NCBI GenBank assembly: GCA_903925955.1
Contig: CAIYHO010000185.1
Location: 1-42,069, forward strand
DNA length: 42,069 nucleotides
From: an uncultured Chloroflexota bacterium
GTDB taxonomy: Bacteria; Chloroflexota; Limnocylindria; Limnocylindrales; CSP1-4
Direction: 5' to 3'
In this document: positions 33,015 to 40,640 of the stretch, in pieces
How the letters are laid out: every line of letters starts with the position of its first letter
Position numbering within the stretch: position 1 is the stretch's first letter
Translations under genes and position numbers: made by a program
Notes under the pieces: model-generated
Told to the model about the DNA's origin: nothing
Database searches by the model: none
Seen by the model: only the letters and a program-made list of their open reading frames with translations

Positions 33015-33031
33015 GTGTGCGTCGTGTGTGC
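33010..33031. repeat. Two tandem 11-bp units beside the terminator
   Basis: GTCGTGTGTGC occurs twice in direct succession (33010-33020 and 33021-33031), overlapping the foot of the terminator stem. Likely slippage; no function assigned. Confidence 0.7.
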
Positions 33032-33078
33032 GCGGGTTGGCCGGCCGGGTGGGCAGGCGTTGGTCTACAGGCGTTGGT

Positions 33079-35754
33079 CTAGCTGAGCGCGAGGCGCCGC
33101 AGGACCGCCGGCAGGATGCCGCCTTGGCGGAGGTAGTCCACCTCGATCGGGCCATCGAGTCGGGCGATTGCCTGGAACGAGCGCTCAGCGCCGTCCAGGT
33201 CGGAGCGGGCGATCACCGTGACCACCTGGCGCGGGGCCAGGTCGGCGACGCCGGCGATGGTGTACGCCTCGCGGCCAGTAAGGCCGAGGGATGCGGCATT
33301 CTCGCCGGGCAGGAACTGCAGGGGCAGGACGCCCATACCCACAAGGTTGGAGCGGTGGATCCGCTCGTAGCTCTCGGCGATGACCACGCGGACGCCCAGG
33401 AGCGCAGTGCCCTTGGCTGCCCAGTCTCGCGACGAGCCCGATCCGTACTCCTTGCCGGCGATGATCAGGCACGGCGTGCCTTCGGCCTTGTACGCCATAG
33501 CGGCGTCGTAGATGAACGCCTGCTCGCCCGACGGCAGGCGCAGCGTGTGCGGCCCCTCCTTGCCCTCGACCAGCTTGTTCTTGAGGCGGATGTTGCCAAA
33601 CGTGCCGCGCATCATCACCTCGTGGTGACCACGGCGGGCGCCGTACTGGTTGAAGTCCGCGGGAGCCACGCCGTTTGCCTGCAGCCACTGGCCAGCAGGG
33701 GAGGAGGCGGCGATGGAGCCGGCGGGGCTGATGTGGTCCGTCGTCACCGAGTCGCCCAAGAAAGCCAGCACGCGGGCGCCCTGGATATCGGTGAGCGGCG
33801 CGGGCTCCGCGGTCAGGCCCTGGAAGAACGGCGGGTTGGCGATGTACGTGGAGTCCTCCTCCCACGCATAGCGGTCACCTTCGGGGATGGCGATGGCCTG
33901 CCAGCGCTCGTCGCCCTCAAAGACCGAGGCGTACGTGGAGCGGAAGAGCTCCGCATCGATCGACTCGCCCACCACTTGGCGGACCTGCGCGGGCGTCGGC
34001 CAGATGTCGGACAGCATCACGGGCGCACCGTCGCTGCCGATCCCGATGGGTTCGGTGGTCAGGTCCACATCCACGCGCCCGGCCAGCGCATACGCGACGA
34101 CGAGCGGCGGGGAGGCGAGGTACGCGGCCCGCACCAGCGGATGGACCCGGCCCTCAAAGTTGCGGTTGCCCGAGAGGACCGCCGCCACCACCAGCTCGTC
34201 GGCCTCGATGGCCTTTGTCACCGGCTCGTCAAGCGGTCCTGAGTTGCCAATACAGGTGGTGCACCCGTAGCCGGCGAGCGCAAAGCCCAGATGGGCAAGC
34301 GGCTCGATCAGCCCGGCGCGCTCGAGGTAGCCGGTGACGGCCTTGGACCCGGGTGCAAGCGAGGTCTTGACGGCCGGGTTGACCGTGAGCCCGCGGGCCA
34401 CGGCGTTGCGGGCGAGGAGCCCGGCGCCCACCATCACCATGGGGTTGGACGTGTTGGTGCATGACGTGATGGCGGCGATTGTCACCGAGCCGTGGCCGAT
34501 CTGGGTGGACCTGCCGCCAGCTTCGATGGTCTTTGGGGCAACGCCCACGGTGGCCGGGTAGGCCGTGCGGAAGTTGTCCGCGACACCGCCCAGGGCCACG
34601 CGGTCCTGCGGGCGTCGCGGCCCGGCCATCGACGGCACCACGGTGGACAGGTCAAGCTCCAGATGCGCGTCAAAGGCGGGCGCGGCGCCCGGTTCGCGCC
34701 ACATCCCCTGCGCCTTTGCGTAGCGCTCCACAAGTGCAACGCGCGTGGCCGGGCGACCGGTGAGGCGCAGGTACGCGATGGTCTCCGCGTCAATGGGGAA
34801 CAGCGTGGCGGTGGCGCCAAACTCGGGGCTCATGTTGGCGATGGTGGCGCGGTCAGCCAGCGGCAGCGAGGCGAGGCCGTCGCCCGCGAACTCCACAAAC
34901 GCACCCACCACGCCAAACTTGCGCAGCATCTCAGTGATTGTCAGCACGAGGTCCGTGGCTGTGGTGCTCTGCGGCAGCTCGCCCTTGAGGCGGACCCCGA
35001 CGATGCGCGGCATCTGCTGGTACAGCGGCTGGCCCAAGAGGACGGCCTCGGCCTCAATGCCGCCGACGCCGTAGCCCAGGACGCCCAGCCCGTTGATCAT
35101 CGTGGTGTGGGAGTCGGTCCCGACGAGGGTGTCCGGGAAGGCGACAGGGCCGCCCTCATCCGCGCGGTCAGCGATGACCGTGGCGAGGAACTCCAGGTTG
35201 ACCTGGTGGATGATGCCCGTGCCGGGGGGCACAACCCGCAGGTCGCGGAATGCGGTCTGCGCCCAGCGCAGCAGCTGGTAGCGCTCACCGTTGCGCTCAT
35301 ACTCGCGGCCCACGTTGAACGCAAACGAGCCCGCGCCGCCCCACGCGTCAATCTGGACGGAGTGGTCGATCACGAGATCTGCGGGGACAAGCGGGTTCAC
35401 TTTGGCGGGGTCGCCGCCGAGGGCTGCCATCGCATCGCGCATCGCGGCGAGGTCCACCACCGCCGGCACGCCCGTGAAGTCCTGGAGGACCACGCGTGAC
35501 GGCATGAAGGGGATCTCCACCTCCGCCGTGCCGCCCGGGCGCCAGGCCGCCAGCGCTGCCACATCCTCCTCGCGCACGATCCCGCCACCGGCATGGCGCA
35601 GGGCGTTCTCCAGCAGGATCTTGAGTGTCATGGGCATGCGATCAGGATCCACGCCCAGCGCCAGGCCGGACGTCACCAGCGCAGAGAGCCGGTACAGATC
35701 GGGGAGACCGGCGCCAAGTGAGGCTCGGGAACCAAAGGCGTTGGTGGCGGGCAC
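33079..35754 (-). CDS. acnA: Aconitate hydratase (AcnA/IRP type)
   Basis: An 891-residue monomeric aconitase of normal length. It isomerises citrate and isocitrate with a [4Fe-4S] cluster bound by cysteines in AAITSCTNTSNP and YGCTTCIGNSGPL. Further signatures are LVGTDSHTTMINGLGVLGYGVGGIEAEA and, in the swivel domain, GSGSSRDWAAKGTALLGVRVVIAESYERIHRSNLVGMGVLPL. GTG at 35754 is the start (AGAGGT upstream, PATNAFGSR at the N-terminus); an extension to 35859 would cross the divergent promoter region. It complements icd, sucCD and sdhCDAB in this window. Confidence 0.95.
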   Translation of the reverse strand: MPATNAFGSRASLGAGLPDLYRLSALVTSGLALGVDPDRMPMTLKILLENALRHAGGGIVREEDVAALAAWRPGGTAEVEIPFMPSRVVLQDFTGVPAVVDLAAMRDAMAALGGDPAKVNPLVPADLVIDHSVQIDAWGGAGSFAFNVGREYERNGERYQLLRWAQTAFRDLRVVPPGTGIIHQVNLEFLATVIADRADEGGPVAFPDTLVGTDSHTTMINGLGVLGYGVGGIEAEAVLLGQPLYQQMPRIVGVRLKGELPQSTTATDLVLTITEMLRKFGVVGAFVEFAGDGLASLPLADRATIANMSPEFGATATLFPIDAETIAYLRLTGRPATRVALVERYAKAQGMWREPGAAPAFDAHLELDLSTVVPSMAGPRRPQDRVALGGVADNFRTAYPATVGVAPKTIEAGGRSTQIGHGSVTIAAITSCTNTSNPMVMVGAGLLARNAVARGLTVNPAVKTSLAPGSKAVTGYLERAGLIEPLAHLGFALAGYGCTTCIGNSGPLDEPVTKAIEADELVVAAVLSGNRNFEGRVHPLVRAAYLASPPLVVAYALAGRVDVDLTTEPIGIGSDGAPVMLSDIWPTPAQVRQVVGESIDAELFRSTYASVFEGDERWQAIAIPEGDRYAWEEDSTYIANPPFFQGLTAEPAPLTDIQGARVLAFLGDSVTTDHISPAGSIAASSPAGQWLQANGVAPADFNQYGARRGHHEVMMRGTFGNIRLKNKLVEGKEGPHTLRLPSGEQAFIYDAAMAYKAEGTPCLIIAGKEYGSGSSRDWAAKGTALLGVRVVIAESYERIHRSNLVGMGVLPLQFLPGENAASLGLTGREAYTIAGVADLAPRQVVTVIARSDLDGAERSFQAIARLDGPIEVDYLRQGGILPAVLRRLALS

Positions 35755-35817
35755 TGGTTGACCTCTGACTGCGTCCTGTGCGGCTCGGGCGGGGACTGGC
35801 TTGCCTGTCCACTCGCT

Positions 35818-35823
35818 TACACT
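35818..35823 (+). promoter_or_regulatory. -10 element upstream of the DUF2520 gene
   Basis: TACACT, 50 bases before the ATG at 35874, in the 119-base divergent gap with acnA. No good -35 was found. Confidence 0.4.
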
Positions 35824-35873
35824 CGTCGCGTGGAAGCGTACCGTGCGCGCCGTTGGCAAGGAGCCAGCAGGCG

Positions 35874-36929
35874 ATGAGGCCTTGGGACGAGTCTGAGGAC
35901 GTCCTGCGACGCCTGGCCGAGCGCCGTGCCCAGTCCGACGACGAACGGCTGGCCGCCGTCCGTGAGCAGGGGATCAACCTCGACCCGGCGTCCCGCCATC
36001 GTCACGGCGAGACGGAGCACGCATCGGATCACGCTCACCCGCACACGCATGCGGGTCCGGGCGAACGCCCCGTGACCGGCATCATCGGGGCGGGGCCCGT
36101 GGGTCTGGCCCTTGGGGTGGCCCTGGCGAAGGCCGGCTGGCCCGTTGAGGCCGTTGCATCGCGCGATCCGGGTCGTCGCGCCCGGTTCCGGGAGCACCTG
36201 CCCGGGGTGCGCGCCTTTGCCGAGGCCACGGCGCTGGTGGATGACGTGGAACTGGTGATCCTCGCGGTCCCCGATGACGTGGTGGAGCCGCTTGCGGGCA
36301 CCCTTCACCTGTACGCGGGGCAGGCGATCATCCACACGAGCGGTCTGCTGGGTGCAGAGGCACTCGGGCCGGCGCTGGCCGCGGGCACGCAGGCGGGTGC
36401 CTTTCACCCGCTCGTGGCGTTTGCGGACCTCGAGCGCGCGTTGGCCGCCCTCCCCGGCGCAACGATCGCGATTGAGGGGGACGAGGAGCTGCTGGCCCAC
36501 CTGGCTGAGATGGCCGAGGCGATTGGCGGCGTGCCGGTGCGCCTTGCGCCGGGCACCAAGGCCGCGTACCACGCTGCGGCCGTGCTGGCGGCCGGCGGCG
36601 TCATCGCGCTGCTGGACGTCATTCGCGAGCTTGCCGCAGTCGTTGGGCTCGATGAGGCGGGCGCAATGCGGATCTACCGGCCGCTGCTGGACCAGACCAT
36701 CGCCAACGCCTCTGCGCTGGGCATCGCCGCCGCACTCACCGGACCGGCCACTCGAGGCGACGCGGGCACGCTTGCAGCCCACACCGCGGCGCTCAGCGTG
36801 AGCGCGCCCGGGGCCCTGCCTGCATACCAAGCGCTGCTTGCGCGAGACATCGAGATTGCCCAGCGGCGGGGCGCGCTGGCACCAGAGGTTGCGTTGCGGC
36901 TGCGTACCGTACTTGCGGGGGAGTCGTGA
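35874..36929 (+). CDS. Rossmann-fold/DUF2520 dehydrogenase-like protein with His-rich N-terminal extension
   Basis: A 351-residue protein. The nucleotide-binding GIIGAGPVGLALG begins at residue 69 (Gly72, Gly74, Gly77). VELVILAVPDDVV, the QAGAFHPLVAF motif and AAYHAAAVLAAGGVIALLDV define the Rossmann-like plus DUF2520 architecture, related to 6-phosphogluconate/pyrroline-carboxylate reductase folds. Substrate unknown. Residues 1-66 are an extra segment: a charged helix (MRPWDESEDVLRRLAERRAQ) and then a linker with seven His between residues 42 and 59 (HRHGETEHASDHAHPHTH), possibly metal-binding. ATG at 35874 is supported by AAGGAG upstream. Confidence 0.85.
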   Translation: MRPWDESEDVLRRLAERRAQSDDERLAAVREQGINLDPASRHRHGETEHASDHAHPHTHAGPGERPVTGIIGAGPVGLALGVALAKAGWPVEAVASRDPGRRARFREHLPGVRAFAEATALVDDVELVILAVPDDVVEPLAGTLHLYAGQAIIHTSGLLGAEALGPALAAGTQAGAFHPLVAFADLERALAALPGATIAIEGDEELLAHLAEMAEAIGGVPVRLAPGTKAAYHAAAVLAAGGVIALLDVIRELAAVVGLDEAGAMRIYRPLLDQTIANASALGIAAALTGPATRGDAGTLAAHTAALSVSAPGALPAYQALLARDIEIAQRRGALAPEVALRLRTVLAGES

Positions 36930-36940
36930 GGGGGTACGAT
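36913..36940 (+). promoter_or_regulatory. Promoter ahead of the NUDIX region
   Basis: TTGCGG at 36913, a 16-base spacer and TACGAT at 36935, inside and just after the end of the DUF2520 gene. It ends six bases before an ATG at 36947, the same geometry as at icd. Confidence 0.5.
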
Positions 36941-36946
36941 GCGGCT

Positions 36947-37255
36947 ATGCAGCGAAGCACCGTCACCCGGTTTTCCGCATGGCCGGCGCGCTATACGCAC
37001 CCCGCCGCCCGTGCCCGCCAGCGGCGTCTTGGCCTGCATCCCGGAAGCGGGTTTGTGACCGCGCCCACTCGGCAGACGGAACTCTTCGGGCGTGGGCAGG
37101 CACCGCTTGCCGCACTGCGTGCCCCATGGCGCTGCCCGGTGATCGAGCCCGTCGCCGTTGCTGCCGTGCGGGCCGCGTCGCCCGTGTCCTGGACTGGCGC
37201 CGGCCGTACAGCCGGACCGCGACGCACGTCCGTCGCCCCCGCGTGGCGCGCCTGA
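36947..37255 (+). CDS. Possible leaderless small ORF upstream of the NUDIX gene
   Basis: A 102-codon frame beginning six bases after a -10 box and ending 13 bases inside the proposed NUDIX start. The product is Arg/Ala/Pro-rich (TRFSAWPARYTHPAARARQRR near the start), without a known domain or membrane segment. It is the only candidate in the 313-base gap between the DUF2520 and NUDIX genes. It may be a real leaderless gene, a coupling leader for the NUDIX gene, or non-coding. Confidence 0.35.
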   Translation: MQRSTVTRFSAWPARYTHPAARARQRRLGLHPGSGFVTAPTRQTELFGRGQAPLAALRAPWRCPVIEPVAVAAVRAASPVSWTGAGRTAGPRRTSVAPAWRA

Positions 37256-37689
37256 CGCAGGGGACGGCCACCTCCGCTGGTGGCCTTGTCATCCGATACG
37301 CAGACGGCTTGCCGCAACTTGTGGCCGGCCGCCGCCGACGTGACCGTGACGGTGTCACCTGGACGCTGCCCAAAGGCACTCCCCACCTCGGCGAGACCAC
37401 CGAGGAGACCGCGCTGCGCGAGGTTGAGGAGGAGACGGGCCTGAAGGTGGAGATCATCGGCCCAGCGGGCTCCATTGCCTACAGCTTCGTGCAGCGCGCA
37501 ACCAAGATCCACAAGACCGTGCACTACTTCGTGATGCGGGCCACAGGGGGCGACCTGGATCGTCACGACCACGAGTTTGACGAGGTCCGATGGGTGGACA
37601 TCGCCGAGGCTCGAGACTTGCTCACCTTTGAGTCCGAGCGGGCGCTGGTCGCCCGCACGGCCGCCAGCCTGGAGGCCCCCAAACCGTGA
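37243..37689 (+). CDS. NUDIX hydrolase
   Basis: A 148-residue protein. The NUDIX box is complete: GTPHLGETTEETALREVEEE followed by TGL, matching GX5EX7REUXEEXGU. It lies in a fold with SAGGLVIRYADGLPQLVAGRR before it and FDEVRWVDIAEARDLL after it. These enzymes hydrolyse nucleoside diphosphates linked to another group; the WTLPKG start resembles MutT/Ap4A-type members, but the substrate is not determined. GTG at 37243 is the best of few starts (the frame is open farther upstream but not protein-like). The stop overlaps gcvT as GTGA. Confidence 0.85.
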   Translation: MARLTQGTATSAGGLVIRYADGLPQLVAGRRRRDRDGVTWTLPKGTPHLGETTEETALREVEEETGLKVEIIGPAGSIAYSFVQRATKIHKTVHYFVMRATGGDLDRHDHEFDEVRWVDIAEARDLLTFESERALVARTAASLEAPKP

Positions 37690-38801
37690 CCGATACGCCC
37701 ACCCCGACACCGCAGCCCTCGCCCATCGTGGACCGCCACGAGGCGCTCGGCGCCAAGATCGTGGAGTTTGCGGGCTGGCTGATGCCCATCCAGTACGGCG
37801 GCATCATCGACGAGCACCGCGCAGTGCGCTCGGCGGCCGGGCTGTTTGATCTGTCCCACATGGGCGAACTTGTCATCGAGGGGCCGGATGCGGGTGCCGC
37901 CCTCGCCGCTGCGCTCATCACGGATCCGCCGGCCCTCGCCGTTGGCCGGGCGCAGTATTCGCAGATCTGCAATGAAGACGGCGGGATCATCGACGACCTC
38001 ATCGTCTACCGGCTGGGCGAGACGCGGTTCATGGTGGTTGCCAACGCGTCCAACGCCCGTGTGGTGTCGGATGCGCTTGCGGCGCGGATCGCCGGCTTCC
38101 AGGCGGTCCTTGACGACCGCTCGCTTGCCACGGGCCTCGTCGCCATCCAGGGCCCGAAGTCCGCAGCAATGCTGCAGCCGCTCGCGAGCGTGGATCTGGC
38201 CGCAATCAAGTACTACGGCATCGCCGAAGGTGTCGTTGCCGGGCTGCCCGCGATGATCGCCCGGACGGGCTACACCGGCGAGGACGGCTACGAGGTCTTT
38301 GTTGACGTGGACCAGACCGGCGTGCTCTGGGATGCGATGCTGGCCGCCGGTCGCCCCGATGGCCTTGTGCCAGTTGGCCTGGGCGCCCGCGACACCCTCC
38401 GGCTTGAAGCAGGCATGCCGCTGTACGGCAACGAGCTTGGTCTGGACACCACGCCCTATGAGGCCAGCCTCGGCCGCGTGGTCAAGCTTGGCAAGCCCGG
38501 GCCATTCACCGGGCGCGCGGCCCTGGAGAAGGTCAACCGTGATGGCGTGTCGCGTCGGCTCGTCGGTCTGGCGCTGCGCGAGCGAGGCATCGCCCGCCAC
38601 GGCTACCCGGTCCTCGTCGGTGGCGCACCGGCTGGCATCGTGACCTCGGGCACGCAGTCGCCCACGCTGGGGCAGGCCATCGCGATGGCGTACGTCCCAA
38701 CGGCGGCAGCCGATCCCGGTACGATGGTTGCAGTTGAGATCCGCGGTGCCCCGGTTGCTGCCGAGGTTGTGCCGCTGCCGTTCTACAAGCGGCCTGCCTG
38801 A
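37686..38801 (+). CDS. gcvT: Glycine cleavage system T protein (aminomethyltransferase)
   Basis: A 371-residue folate-binding enzyme that releases ammonia from aminomethyl-lipoyl-H and forms 5,10-methylene-THF. Signatures: EFAGWLMPIQYGGIIDEHRAVR, GLFDLSHMGELVIEG, GIIDDLIVYRLGE, RTGYTGEDGYEVFV, GLGARDTLRLEAGMPLYGNEL and the C-terminal GIVTSGTQSPTLGQAIAMAYV. An eight-residue Thr/Pro stretch opens the protein. GTG start coupled to the NUDIX gene; first gene of the gcv set. Confidence 0.96.
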   Translation: MTDTPTPTPQPSPIVDRHEALGAKIVEFAGWLMPIQYGGIIDEHRAVRSAAGLFDLSHMGELVIEGPDAGAALAAALITDPPALAVGRAQYSQICNEDGGIIDDLIVYRLGETRFMVVANASNARVVSDALAARIAGFQAVLDDRSLATGLVAIQGPKSAAMLQPLASVDLAAIKYYGIAEGVVAGLPAMIARTGYTGEDGYEVFVDVDQTGVLWDAMLAAGRPDGLVPVGLGARDTLRLEAGMPLYGNELGLDTTPYEASLGRVVKLGKPGPFTGRAALEKVNRDGVSRRLVGLALRERGIARHGYPVLVGGAPAGIVTSGTQSPTLGQAIAMAYVPTAAADPGTMVAVEIRGAPVAAEVVPLPFYKRPA

Positions 38802-38882
38802 GCGCCTGCCGCAGCCCACAGCCCCCATATGCGGGTCCGGTCGCCCCGGTCGGCACGCCGCAAACACGAAGGAGCCAGCCAG

Positions 38883-39263
38883 ATGGTCCCCGCCGACCTG
38901 TGCTACACCAGCGATCACGAGTGGGTTCGAGTTGAGGGCGACGAGGTCGTCATCGGGATCACGCAGTTCGCGGCGGATCAACTGGGCGACATCGTGTTTG
39001 TCGAAATGCCCGCCGCGGGCAAGGCCCTCAAGGCGCACGCCACGTTTGGCGTTGTCGAGAGCGTCAAGGCCGTGAGCGACCTGTTTGCGCCAATCGGCGG
39101 CGACGTGCTCAGCGTCAACGACGCGTTGGCTGACAACCCGGAACTGGTCAACAGCGACCCGTACGGTGCGGGCTGGATGCTGCGCCTGCGGCCGTCCGAT
39201 GCCGCGGAGATCAGCGCACTGCTCGACGCCGCCGCGTACGAGCAGGTCGTCGCCGAGGGCTGA
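38883..39263 (+). CDS. gcvH: Glycine cleavage system H protein
   Basis: A 126-residue lipoyl carrier. The lipoylated residue is Lys62 in VVESVKAVSDLFAP. The N-terminus CYTSDHEWVRVEGDEVVIGIT and the DNPELVNSDPYGAGWMLRL stretch are characteristic. It shuttles the aminomethyl group between P, T and L proteins. ATG at 38883 has GGAG about nine bases upstream; the frame to 38829 lacks support. Confidence 0.96.
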   Translation: MVPADLCYTSDHEWVRVEGDEVVIGITQFAADQLGDIVFVEMPAAGKALKAHATFGVVESVKAVSDLFAPIGGDVLSVNDALADNPELVNSDPYGAGWMLRLRPSDAAEISALLDAAAYEQVVAEG

Positions 39264-39266
39264 CCA

Positions 39267-40640
39267 ATGCCGTACGGTCCGCACGCGGCCGATGACCGGT
39301 CGCGGATGCTCCAGACCATCGGCGTTGACTCGGTTGACCGGCTCTTCGACGACATCCCCGAGGCCCTTCGGTCCGGACCCCTTCGGCTTGATCCGCCGGA
39401 GCCCGAACTGGAGCTCTCGGCACGCCTCCAGGCGCTGGCAGCCCGAAACCAGACTGACCTCGTCAGCTTTCTGGGTGCCGGCGCGTACCGCCACTGGACG
39501 CCGGCTGTTGTAGACCAGATGCTGCTCCGGGGCGAGTGGTACACGGCCTACACGCCGTACCAGCCCGAGGTCAGTCAGGGCACGCTCCAGAGCATCTACG
39601 AGTACCAGAGCCTGCTCGCCGAGCTGACGCGCATGGACGTTGTGTCCGCGTCGCACTACGACGGCGGCGCGGCAACGGCCGAAGCGGCGCTCATGACGTG
39701 TCGCGCCACCGGCCGGGACCGCATCCTCGTTGGTCGTGGGGTGCATCCGCACTACCGCCAGACGCTTGAGACCTACGCCGAAGGCGCTGGGCTGAGCGTT
39801 GACGAGGTGCCCTTGGTTGCCGCTGGTCCGCTTGCGGGCACCACGGACCTTGAAGCGCTCGCCCGTCTTCTGGCAGATGCCGATCATCCGGTCGCGGGCG
39901 TTGTGGCTGCACAGCCCAACATCCTCGGTCTGCTTGAGGACATGCCGCAGATTGGCCGCCTGGCGCATGACGCCGGCGCCCTGTTTGTCAGCGTGATTGA
40001 GCCTGTGTCGCTGGCCGTGCTGGCGCCTCCCGGCGAGTACGGCGCCGACATCGCGGCAGGGGAGGGCCAGTCCCTCGGTATTCCGCTCCAGTACGGCGGC
40101 CCGTATCTGGGCATCGTCGCCTGCAGCGACGCCCTGATCCGCCAGATCCCAGGCCGCCTTGTGGGCCTGACCAAGGATCTTGACGACAAGCGCGCCTTTG
40201 TCATGACGATGCGCGCCCGGGAGCAGGACATCCGCCGCGAGCGCGCGGCGAGCAACATCTGCACCAACCAGGCGCTGCTGGCCCTGGCGGCCTCAATCTA
40301 CGTCTCCACCCTTGGCCCGCACGGCCTGCATGATGTGGCGGCGTTGGGCGCGGCCCGCGCCACCGAGCTTGAGGCGGCCCTGACGGCCGTTGGTGCCAAG
40401 CGGCTCCACGCAGGCGCCTACCTCAACGAGTTTGCCGTCCACGTCCCCAACGCAGCGGCAGTCCACAAGCGGCTGCTGGCGCGCGGGGTGCTCGCCGGCA
40501 TCCCGCTGGCGGACCTGCTTCCCGATGAGCCGGCCGTCGCCGACGCCCTGCTGGTGTGCGCCACCGAAGTGACCACGCCTGCCGACATCACGACATTCGC
40601 GACTGCCCTTGCGGCCGAGCTCGCGGGAGGTGCTGCATGA
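39267..40640 (+). CDS. gcvPA: Glycine dehydrogenase (decarboxylating) subunit 1
   Basis: A 457-residue N-terminal half of P-protein. It shows FLGAGAYRHWTPAVVDQMLLRGEWYTAYTPYQPEVSQGTLQSIYEYQSL, DVVSASHYDGGAATAEAAL, and REQDIRRERAASNICTNQALLAL. It has the aminotransferase fold but not the PLP lysine, which lies in subunit 2. Together they decarboxylate glycine and load the lipoyl arm of GcvH. Separate PA/PB genes are typical of Gram-positive, archaeal and Chloroflexota-type systems. The stop overlaps gcvPB as ATGA. Confidence 0.96.
   Translation: MPYGPHAADDRSRMLQTIGVDSVDRLFDDIPEALRSGPLRLDPPEPELELSARLQALAARNQTDLVSFLGAGAYRHWTPAVVDQMLLRGEWYTAYTPYQPEVSQGTLQSIYEYQSLLAELTRMDVVSASHYDGGAATAEAALMTCRATGRDRILVGRGVHPHYRQTLETYAEGAGLSVDEVPLVAAGPLAGTTDLEALARLLADADHPVAGVVAAQPNILGLLEDMPQIGRLAHDAGALFVSVIEPVSLAVLAPPGEYGADIAAGEGQSLGIPLQYGGPYLGIVACSDALIRQIPGRLVGLTKDLDDKRAFVMTMRAREQDIRRERAASNICTNQALLALAASIYVSTLGPHGLHDVAALGAARATELEAALTAVGAKRLHAGAYLNEFAVHVPNAAAVHKRLLARGVLAGIPLADLLPDEPAVADALLVCATEVTTPADITTFATALAAELAGGAA

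Noticed and set aside
32878-34242. A 454-codon plus-strand frame through the terminator and acnA
   Set aside because: It crosses a strong intrinsic terminator and runs antisense to aconitase.
37563-39968. An 801-codon minus-strand open frame
   Set aside because: Antisense to gcvT, gcvH and gcvPA, all of which are certain.
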